From an uncultured Agathobacter sp. (GTDB lineage Bacteria; Bacillota; Clostridia; Lachnospirales; Lachnospiraceae), in assembly GCA_944381555.1 (NCBI GenBank), contig CALWLL010000044.1:1-48896 (forward strand): DNA of 48,896 nucleotides, in the 5' to 3' direction. The translations under genes were made by a program, and so were the position numbers. Positions 43,094 through 48,896 of the stretch are shown here, one piece after another. The notes beneath the pieces were generated by a model, which saw only the letters and a program-made list of their open reading frames with translations, ran no database searches and was not told the origin of the DNA. Each line of letters begins with the position of its first letter. Position 1 is the stretch's first letter.

Positions 43094-43492
43094 CTATTCC
43101 TCAACAGAAATCAAATTGCTGAAATACTTGGTTTTACCGGATAATACATCATCATAAAAACTCTGTTTCCAGTCAATGTAGTCAATACTGTCCTGCACTC
43201 GGGTTAGCTGAAGGAGTAAGTTCTCTCTTTTCTTAGCAAGCATAATCTTACGCTTAGGAATGGTTGCCTCACCATCAAGGCAGAGCGCAATATATTCTTT
43301 CATTTCAGAAATGCTCATACCACAGTTTTTCAGGCAGTTAAGACTTTGAATCCAGGCATGGTCGCGGTCATCAAAGATACGGTGATTGTTTTTATCCCTC
43401 TTGACGTTAGGGATAAGTCCCTGATTGCAATAGAACTTAAGTGTTTCGTATGAAAGTCCTGTAATTTCACAAGTTTGCTTCATGGTATACAT
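43094..43492 (-). CDS. MerR-family transcriptional regulator
   Basis: A protein of 132 residues with AAGGAG upstream. The N-terminal winged helix (MKQTCEITGLSYETLKFYCNQGLIPNVKRDKNNHRIF) is followed by a coiled coil for dimerisation (about 80-110). There is no metal-binding cysteine cluster at the end, so it is not a metal sensor. It is divergent from the aldo/keto reductase gene, and the promoter between them has the MerR-type 19-base spacer, so it likely activates that operon, perhaps in response to aldehyde or redox stress. Confidence 0.92.
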   Translation of the reverse strand: MYTMKQTCEITGLSYETLKFYCNQGLIPNVKRDKNNHRIFDDRDHAWIQSLNCLKNCGMSISEMKEYIALCLDGEATIPKRKIMLAKKRENLLLQLTRVQDSIDYIDWKQSFYDDVLSGKTKYFSNLISVEE

Positions 43493-43517
43493 TGTTGAAA
43501 ATCTCCTTAAAAAGCGC

Positions 43518-43548
43518 TTGACCGGTAGTAACTACCGATTGATACACT
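43518..43548 (+). promoter_or_regulatory. MerR-type promoter with embedded operator
   Basis: TTGACC and TACACT are separated by 19 bases, too long for normal recognition. Within the spacer CGGTAGT-A-ACTACCG (43523-43537) is a perfect dyad. This is the classic geometry of promoters that MerR-family proteins untwist. Confidence 0.9.
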
Positions 43549-43577
43549 AAGAGTAACATAAGAAGGAGGTATATGCA

Positions 43578-44465
43578 ATGGACTATATTGTTTTACGTAA
43601 CGGTATAAAAATGCCACAGCTTGGATATGGGGTATATCAGGTAACAAAGGATGAGTGTGAGCGCTGTGTATCAGATGCTTTAAAGGCGGGGTATCGTTTG
43701 ATTGATACGGCACAGTCTTATTTTGACGAGGAAGAAGTTGGAAATGCTATTAAGAAAAGCGGTATTCCAAGGAAGGAGATTTTCTTAACCACAAAGGTCT
43801 GGATTGAGCATTATGGCTATGAAGCAAGTAAGGCATCCATAGAGGAATCTATGAGGAAGTTACAGACCGATTATCTGGATTTGCTTTTACTTCATCAGCC
43901 ATTTGCAGATTATTATGGTGCATGGAGGGCGTTAGAAGAATATTACGAAGCGGGTAAAATCAGAGCAATTGGTATTTCGAATTTTTATCCGGACAGAATG
44001 GTTGATATTGCAACGTTTGCAAAGATAAAACCAATGATTAACCAAGTGGAAATTCATCCATATCATCAACAGCAGGAAGCGAAGAAATGGCATGATAAAT
44101 ATGGCATTCAGATGGAAGCGTGGGCGCCTTTTGGAGAAGGTAGGGGAGATATGTTTACGGACCCTATACTTTCAGAAATTGGAGAAAAATATGGGAAAAC
44201 AGTAGCACAGGTTATTTTGCGGTGGCATTTGCAGAGAGGAATTGTGGTTATTCCCAAATCCGTACATTATGACAGGATGGTTGAAAACTTTGATGTTTTT
44301 GATTTTGTCTTGTCAGAAGAAGATATGAAAACTATTACAGTATTGGATAAAAAACAGAGTGCGTTCTTCTCACATTATGACCCGAACATGGTAGAATGGT
44401 TTGGCAGGATGGTGGAAGAGCGAAAGAAACAACAGGATTGCACCAAGGAAAAGAAGGAGTGGTAA
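43578..44465 (+). CDS. aldo/keto reductase
   Basis: A protein of 295 residues with an AAGGAGG site. The TIM-barrel motifs are LGYGVYQV, the catalytic Asp/Tyr in GYRLIDTAQSYFDEE, Lys in FLTTKVW, His in LLLLHQPF, and the cofactor motif IPKSVHYDRMVEN. It reduces aldehydes or ketones using NADPH. It lies under the MerR-type promoter and is followed by a flavoprotein gene after 3 bases. Confidence 0.94.
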   Translation: MDYIVLRNGIKMPQLGYGVYQVTKDECERCVSDALKAGYRLIDTAQSYFDEEEVGNAIKKSGIPRKEIFLTTKVWIEHYGYEASKASIEESMRKLQTDYLDLLLLHQPFADYYGAWRALEEYYEAGKIRAIGISNFYPDRMVDIATFAKIKPMINQVEIHPYHQQQEAKKWHDKYGIQMEAWAPFGEGRGDMFTDPILSEIGEKYGKTVAQVILRWHLQRGIVVIPKSVHYDRMVENFDVFDFVLSEEDMKTITVLDKKQSAFFSHYDPNMVEWFGRMVEERKKQQDCTKEKKEW

Positions 44466-44468
44466 AGG

Positions 44469-45005
44469 ATGAGTAAAAAGGTATTGATATTATCAGGAAG
44501 TCCCAGAAAGGGCGGTAATTCTGATTTGCTATGTGATGAATTTATGAAAGGTGCTCTTGAAGCCGGACATGATGTAGAGAAAATCCGCGTGCAGGAAAAG
44601 AAGGTGGCTTGTTGTATGGGCTGTTATGTATGTAAGGATAGTGGTGTATGTGCCATTAAGGATGACATGACAGAGATTATGCAGAAGATGATTGATTGCG
44701 ATGTTATGGTTCTTGCAAGCCCTGTGTACTTTTATTCCATAGATGCACAGCTGAAAGCAGTTATTGACAGAAGCGTGTGCAGGTGGACAGAGGTTAAGGA
44801 TAAGGAATTCTATTACATTGTGACTTGTGCAGATACCGAGAGAGCATCTACAGACACAACCATAGCCTGCTTTAGAGGATATGCGGATTGTGTAGAAGGA
44901 GCAGTAGAAAAGGGTGTTATTTATGGAACCGGAGTGTATCAGACCGGAGAAATAAGAAATACCAAGGTAATGCGGGAAGCATATGAGCTGGGCAGGTATG
45001 TGTAG
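44469..45005 (+). CDS. flavodoxin-like NAD(P)H-dependent reductase with cysteine motif
   Basis: A protein of 178 residues. It opens VLILSGSPRKGGNSDLL (FMN phosphate loop) and has MGCYVCKDSGVCAIKDDM (about 50-67), the Cys-rich segment typical of iron-sulfur flavoprotein-like reductases, then ASPVYFYSIDAQLKAVIDR. It probably acts on quinones, azo or nitro compounds. It is co-transcribed with the aldo/keto reductase, suggesting a detoxifying pair. Confidence 0.9.
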   Translation: MSKKVLILSGSPRKGGNSDLLCDEFMKGALEAGHDVEKIRVQEKKVACCMGCYVCKDSGVCAIKDDMTEIMQKMIDCDVMVLASPVYFYSIDAQLKAVIDRSVCRWTEVKDKEFYYIVTCADTERASTDTTIACFRGYADCVEGAVEKGVIYGTGVYQTGEIRNTKVMREAYELGRYV

Positions 45006-45207
45006 CAGATAAAAACGGTTGTAGGAGCCTCATGCACAAAAAATAGTATTTGATTTTGTGTTATCAAAAAGTATTATACTGTGAAACACCTTATTTCTTA
45101 CGACAATATAAAATGGTACGGCAAATATAAGGGAATATAATAATTAGTGCAAGGATATCGTCGTTTTCGCTTTCTAATCTGTTATTTCGTATAGGGTAGC
45201 AGTATGA

Positions 45208-45236
45208 TTGACAAATTTCTATATGGATTCTATGAT
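45208..45236 (+). promoter_or_regulatory. sigma-A promoter of phosphodiesterase-like gene
   Basis: TTGACA and TATGAT are separated by 17 bases, 44 bases before the ATG at 45280. Another possible box pair (TTGATT, 16 bases, TATTAT) is at 45050-45077. The rest of the 274-base gap shows no gene. Confidence 0.75.
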
Positions 45237-45279
45237 ATATGGTATAAAAATCAATATCTAAATTTGCAGAGGAAAGAAA

Positions 45280-46386
45280 ATGAAAGTCAAATTCCCGGAT
45301 TACAATAATTGCATTACAAACATCCCTAATTCCATACTGAAATATTTTGGAAATGAGGAAGGACGAAAAACAAGCAGTGTCTTAGATTCCTATCTAAAAA
45401 AAGAATATGATAATGTCGTTGTTCTATTATTAGATGGTATGGGAAAATGTATAATTGACGGGAATCTTGATAAGGAGGGCTTCTTTCAGAGTCATTTGGA
45501 AGCGGTATATAGTTCTACATTTCCGCCAACGACAGTGGCAGCAACGACATCTATGCTTAGTGGAATGAATCCGTGTGAACATGGTTGGCTTGGCTGGGAT
45601 TGTTATTTCCCACAGATAAACAAGAATGTAACTGTTTTTTTGAATAAGGAGATGCAAACAGGTCTGTCTGTAGCTGATTATAATGTTGCATTCAGATATT
45701 GCGGATATGAAGACATTGTTCAAAAAATTAATCGAATGTGTGGAAAAGAAACAGCGTATTACGATACTCCTTTTTTCGCTCCTTATCCGCGAACATTTGA
45801 AGATATCATCAACCGCATTACTGATTTGTGCAATCAGCCTGGCAAAAAATTTATCTATAGTTATTGGAGTGAGCCGGATACTACGATGCATAAAAAGGGA
45901 TGCTATAGCGAAGAATCAAAGCAACTCCTTCAAAATATTGAGTCTGCGGTAGAAAAAATGTGCAGTGGACTTGATAAAACACTGTTTATAATTACTGCGG
46001 ATCATGGCCATATGGATTCGAAATGTGTTGCAATCGGAGATTACCCAAAGATTCGGGAATGCCTTGTTAGGTTACCATCGATTGAACCAAGAGCTTTGAA
46101 TCTCTTTGTTAAACCGGAGAAAAAAGAACAATTTCTCAGTGAGTTTCAAAAAGAATTTGGGGAGAAATTTTTATTGATGTCAAAGGAAGAAGTAATTCAA
46201 AGGCAATTGTTTGGACCAGATGCAGAGCATCCTTCTTTTAGGGACATGTTAGGGGACTACCTTGCAATTGCAGTAAGTGACTTAACCATTTGCTGTACAA
46301 AGGAAGAGGCTGATATTTTAATCGGTGTACATGCCGGAATGACAGATGTGGAGATGGAAATTCCTTTGATTATCATTGAGAAATGA
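45280..46386 (+). CDS. alkaline phosphatase superfamily phosphodiesterase/nucleotide pyrophosphatase
   Basis: A protein of 368 residues with no signal peptide. The two-metal site is visible: VVLLLDGMG (about 48-56), nucleophile region SSTFPPTTVAATTSM, SEPDTTMHKKG, TADHGHMD and IGVHAGMTDVEM. This layout matches type I phosphodiesterase/nucleotide pyrophosphatase proteins. It is probably cytosolic, acting on a phosphoester or phosphonate. It stands alone with its own promoter and terminator. Confidence 0.88.
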   Translation: MKVKFPDYNNCITNIPNSILKYFGNEEGRKTSSVLDSYLKKEYDNVVVLLLDGMGKCIIDGNLDKEGFFQSHLEAVYSSTFPPTTVAATTSMLSGMNPCEHGWLGWDCYFPQINKNVTVFLNKEMQTGLSVADYNVAFRYCGYEDIVQKINRMCGKETAYYDTPFFAPYPRTFEDIINRITDLCNQPGKKFIYSYWSEPDTTMHKKGCYSEESKQLLQNIESAVEKMCSGLDKTLFIITADHGHMDSKCVAIGDYPKIRECLVRLPSIEPRALNLFVKPEKKEQFLSEFQKEFGEKFLLMSKEEVIQRQLFGPDAEHPSFRDMLGDYLAIAVSDLTICCTKEEADILIGVHAGMTDVEMEIPLIIIEK

Positions 46387-46456
46387 AGCGATTTTAACTC
46401 ATATGCAGCACCAGCCAACGTGATAATTTCTTTAAACAGAATAAACGATATTACAG

Positions 46457-46491
46457 AGTCCCTGAAAACGGCAGGTTTTTAGGGACTTTTT
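46457..46491 (+). terminator. terminator after phosphodiesterase gene
   Basis: AGTCCCT and AGGGACT form a stem (with inner AAAAC/GTTTT pairing), followed by TTTTTG. Confidence 0.85.
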
Positions 46492-46541
46492 GTGTGTTAC
46501 TTTCTCCCGGATATACGGAAGGGGAAAATGGCTGCTATAAA

Positions 46542-46772
46542 TTCTGCCCATAAGACAAGTATAGGGCTTCATGGGTAGAAAAAAATGGATAATCAGCCAT
46601 GATAATCTGCCCATGAAGTATGATATAAGGCTTCATAGGTAGAAAAAAACAGCTATGAACCGAGAAATTTCTGCCTATAAAACCAAATAAATGTGCTATG
46701 GGTAGAAAAATACGGTTACTCACTTACAAAATTCTTCCCATGAAATATAATTTGAGGTGTTATGGGAAGAAA
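46542..46772 (+). repeat. array of four 63-bp tandem units, each an inverted repeat
   Basis: Units start at 46542, 46606, 46669 and 46732, so the period is 63-64 bases. Each unit has the left arm TTCTGCCCATA (or variants TCTGCCCATGAAG, TTCTGCCTATA, TTCTTCCCAT) and the right arm TATGGGTAGAA (or CTTCATAGGTAGA, TATGGGAAGAA), with a loop of about 17 bases. The last unit has changed on both arms (G to T, T to A), so pairing is kept. The spacers between hairpins differ in sequence. It fills most of the 470-base gap between 46387 and 46857. The function is unknown; protein coding is unlikely. Confidence 0.8.
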
Positions 46773-46856
46773 ACAGACTTGAGCGACCTACCTTGCAGTG
46801 ATATAATGAATACCAAATTTTCGGAGACTCATAAAGAAGCAGGAGGAAATAAGCCC

Positions 46857-47354
46857 ATGAGACATTGTGGAACTCAAAGAATAGAAACGGATAGATTAAT
46901 TTTAAGAAGATTTGAGAGCAAAGATTCCGCTGCCATGTATAATAATTGGGCATCGGATGAAGAAGTAACGAAATATTTGACATGGCCAGCCCATTCGAGT
47001 CAGGAGGTAAGCCAAAAAATAATAGAAGACTGGATAGGACAATATTCCAATGAAAATTACTATCATTGGGCTATCGTTTTGAAAGATAATGCAGATGAGC
47101 CTATTGGCGATATTGCGGTAGTAGGCATGAAAGAAAATGTTTCACTAGCACATATCGGGTACTGTATCGGAAGGAATTGGTGGCATAAAGGGATAACTTC
47201 AGAAGCGCTCAGAGCAGTTATGGATTTTCTTTTTGATGAAGTAGATGAACTGGAACGTTTACGCAGGGAAAGTATTCGCTTAAAGCGACAGCTTGAAGAA
47301 AAAGATATGTTGACTGAACTGCTAAAAAAAGTGCAGGAATTCGAAAGGATGTGA
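46857..47354 (+). pseudogene. GNAT acetyltransferase truncated and fused to IS3 OrfA tail
   Basis: The start at 46857 has AGGAGG 10 bases upstream. Residues 1 to about 126 are the N-terminal part of a RimJ-like GNAT enzyme (ETDRLILRRFESKDSAAMYNNWAS, HIGYCIGRNWWHKGITSEALRAVMDFLF). From about residue 127 the frame continues as the C-terminal coiled coil of an IS3-family OrfA (ELERLRRESIRLKRQLEEKDML). So the acetyltransferase lost its C-terminal strands and the IS lost its left end and the OrfA helix-turn-helix. Confidence 0.8.
47324..47330 (+). promoter_or_regulatory. A7 slippery sequence for IS3 frameshift
   Basis: Seven A in the frame cta-aaa-aaa-g sit just before the end of the OrfA frame. 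The -1 frame is open from here into orfB, so programmed -1 frameshifting could make an OrfA-OrfB fusion, as is usual in IS3 elements. Confidence 0.6.
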
Positions 47355-48316
47355 GGTTTGGCAAACTACGTTATTACTCGAAGTTTGCAGCAATAAAGTT
47401 TTTCTATGAGACAAAGAACTGGAGTATTAATTGGATGTGTAAGCAGCTTGAAGTTTCAAGAGCCGCCTACTATAAATGGTTACATCGTGAGATACCCGAG
47501 CAGGAACAGGAAAATATAAGGTTGGCGGAACTTATAAAAGAGTATGATGAGCGTTTCCGCCACATTTTAGGCTATCGAAGAATGACAGAATGGATTAATC
47601 ATTTCAATCAGACGAAATACAGTAAAAACCGTGTACATCGTATTATGAAGAAGCTGGGGATTCATTCTGTAATCAGAAAGAAAAAGAAAAAATATAATTC
47701 TTCAACACCCGAAGTCATCACTGAAAATTTACTTTGCAGGAATTTTTATGCTACAGCACCTAATCAAAAATGGGCAACTGACGTGACGGAGTTTAAGGTT
47801 CCCGGTGAAAAGAAAAAGATTTATCTTAGTACAATTCTTGATTTATACGATCGGTATCCCGTAGCTTATGTAATAAGTACAAGGAATGACAATCGCCTTG
47901 TATTTAAAACTTTTGATAAAGCTATAACGAAAAATCCTGATGCAAAGCCAATCTTTCACAGTGATCGAGGTTATCAATACACAAGCAAGGTTTTTCAATA
48001 TAAATTAAAAGAACATCAAATGAAACAGTCTATGTCAAGAGTTGGACATTGTATTGACAATGGCCCGACCGAAGGTTTTTGGGGAATTATAAAAACAGAA
48101 ATGTATCAAATGTATGAAATCATCGACGAACAGTCGCTAAGAACCGCCATTCGAGAGTATATGAAGTTTTATAGTGAAGAACGCCCACAAAGCAGATATC
48201 AATGCAAGACTCCACTTCAAGTGCGAACAGAGGCATTGCATGCCGATAAACCACAAGAATATCCTATTCCGGTAAATAAAAGAGTTCAAAAATACAAGCA
48301 AAAATGGTGCGCATAG
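47351..48316 (+). CDS. IS3-family transposase OrfB (DDE integrase core)
   Basis: A protein of 321 residues starting at GTG in a TGTGA overlap with the OrfA frame. The N-terminal HTH_21-like domain (GYRRMTEWINHF) precedes the rve core with acids in WATDVTEF, FHSDRGYQY and NGPTEGFWGIIKTE. All three catalytic acids are present, but the element lacks its left end so it cannot move itself. Confidence 0.93.
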   Translation: MRFGKLRYYSKFAAIKFFYETKNWSINWMCKQLEVSRAAYYKWLHREIPEQEQENIRLAELIKEYDERFRHILGYRRMTEWINHFNQTKYSKNRVHRIMKKLGIHSVIRKKKKKYNSSTPEVITENLLCRNFYATAPNQKWATDVTEFKVPGEKKKIYLSTILDLYDRYPVAYVISTRNDNRLVFKTFDKAITKNPDAKPIFHSDRGYQYTSKVFQYKLKEHQMKQSMSRVGHCIDNGPTEGFWGIIKTEMYQMYEIIDEQSLRTAIREYMKFYSEERPQSRYQCKTPLQVRTEALHADKPQEYPIPVNKRVQKYKQKWCA

Positions 48317-48399
48317 AAAAACTGCCATGTGTTTGCGTGGCAGTTCCGTTGGTCACTATTTTAGATATTTAACCTGTCTACTTGACAGAGGGCTGATCA

Positions 48400-48618
48400 G
48401 AAAGCTATGATACAATTCTCTTGTCAATTCAAAAAGATTACGGAATTAGTGAGTTTTTAGCAAAAAAGCTATATCATCACCTTTGGACTTATACACACGG
48501 CATTGCAACGCTTTGCGCCACCAAAATGTGCCGCTTTACGGATTCTGAAATCAGTTCAATGCTTACAGAGGTATGTGCAAGTATTTTGAAAAATATAAAT
48601 GGGGGTGAAAAACCATGA
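48400..48618 (+). pseudogene. TetR-family regulator, C-terminal remnant
   Basis: The frame gives SYDTILLSIQ...LWTYTHGIATLCATKMCRFTDSEISSMLTEVCASIL, the last two helices of a TetR/AcrR-type ligand domain. The DNA-binding half is missing, cut by the IS3 element 6-10 bases before. Its stop overlaps the next ABC gene, so it was probably the regulator of that transporter, which may now be unregulated. Confidence 0.75.
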
Positions 48619-48896
48619 TTAAAGTGAAAAATATAATAAAATCATATGGAAACGGCGAGAGCCGATCTCAGGTTTTACAAAGTATCAGTCTTGAAATTAA
48701 AGAGGGAGATTTTGTAGTTATTCTCGGTGCGTCCGGATCGGGAAAGTCTACTTTTTTGAATATCATTTCAGGACTTGAACGCCCCGATAGTGGTAAAGTG
48801 TTTTATGATGGGGTAGATATTACTGCCCTTTCTGATGATAAATTAACTGCATTCCGTAAGGAAAACATAGGTTTTATTTTTCAGCAGTATTATTTG
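48615..48896 (+). CDS. ABC transporter ATP-binding protein (partial, runs off window)
   Basis: The 94 residues seen have Walker A LGASGSGKST (about 39-48), the D-loop start and Q-loop FIFQQYYL, of the LolD/MacB/FtsE type. GGGGGTG precedes the ATG, which overlaps the TetR remnant stop. The signature and Walker B lie outside the window. Confidence 0.92.
   Translation, partial: MIKVKNIIKSYGNGESRSQVLQSISLEIKEGDFVVILGASGSGKSTFLNIISGLERPDSGKVFYDGVDITALSDDKLTAFRKENIGFIFQQYYL

Larger units (their letters stand above)
47236..48394 (+). mobile_element. IS3/IS150-type insertion sequence, left end deleted
   Basis: OrfB is intact, and the right end is marked by the CTGTCTACTTGACAGAGGG segment (48374-48392), which resembles the ends of IS150-like elements. 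A perfect hairpin AACTGCCA/TGGCAGTT follows the gene (48320-48345). On the left the element begins abruptly inside orfA, joined to a GNAT gene. Since a GNAT gene lies left and a TetR remnant right, the insertion was followed by a deletion. Confidence 0.7.

Noticed and set aside
46432-46723. Overlapping minus-strand reading frames with repeated FLPMKPY peptides
   Set aside because: They are translations of the palindromic 63-bp units, have no ribosome sites, and the repeated peptide only mirrors the DNA repeat.
46542-46772. CRISPR array
   Set aside because: Units are inverted-repeat hairpins with short variable parts, only four copies, no cas genes, and the arms vary between units.

Overview
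The window looks like a chromosome segment from a gut-type Firmicute of the Lachnospiraceae/Clostridia group. The reasons are strong AGGAGG-type ribosome sites, AT-rich intergenic DNA, an rplM-rpsI operon preceded by ecfA1-ecfA2-ecfT-truA, a VanW protein, DUF4080 radical SAM and SseB housekeeping genes, and mobile elements whose large serine recombinases carry the C-terminal VETVV motif common in this group. No tRNA or rRNA gene was found.

Layout. (1) 1-364 is a recombination junction: the last codons of a large serine recombinase run in frame into the 3' end of rlmD (rumA). (2) 412-2534 holds an AT-rich pair, a Cys-rich SAM methyltransferase and a DUF1848 protein with a C-terminal radical-SAM-like cysteine cluster, then a small DUF6061-like protein. 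(3) 2554-7686 is a two-component system with a FtsX-type ABC exporter, of the antimicrobial-peptide sensing and resistance kind. (4) About 7750-19010 is a mobilizable element: ParM/ParR-like partition genes, an oriT-like stretch, MobC, a MOBP-type relaxase, three small or membrane unknowns and a large serine recombinase. On its opposite strand sit a STAND/NB-ARC-TPR protein, a promoter-driven repeat RNA and a PBECR4-type nuclease-like protein. (5) 19021-21905 is a patchwork of an aminoglycoside phosphotransferase, a GNAT acetyltransferase, a broken histidine phosphatase and a transglutaminase-like lipoprotein. (6) 22054-41367 is mostly ordinary core genome: alcohol dehydrogenase with a Rex-like site, chemotaxis receptor, a PurF-like protein without its catalytic cysteine, nth, a DnaQ-like exonuclease, VanW, an AIR-synthase-like protein, Lrp/aminotransferase/trmL, the ECF energizing module, truA, rplM-rpsI. 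(7) 41411-48896 is scarred by IS elements: an IS256-type IS that beheads a MerR gene, an intact MerR/aldo-keto reductase/flavoprotein module, a phosphodiesterase-like gene, a 4 x 63 bp hairpin array, a GNAT gene fused to an IS3 element, a TetR remnant, and the start of an ABC transporter.

The most interesting locus is 11786-12707 on the minus strand. A consensus sigma-A promoter (TTGACA, 17 bp, TATAAT) is followed by two 51-bp tandem repeats that fold into paired stem-loops with one compensatory change, then a rho-independent terminator, then a gene for a PBECR4 (Barnase/EndoU/RelE-like) protein. That order of promoter, repeat RNA, terminator and nuclease-like gene is the layout of type III (ToxIN-like) toxin-antitoxin systems, but the protein is not a recognised ToxN, CptN or TenpN toxin. 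Immediately upstream on the same strand is a STAND NTPase, so the three may form a defence or maintenance island inside the mobilizable element. A second novel signal is a pair of triple 11-bp direct repeats, placed just upstream of the partition operon and of the divergent STAND/15205 promoter region, suggesting a shared element-encoded regulator.
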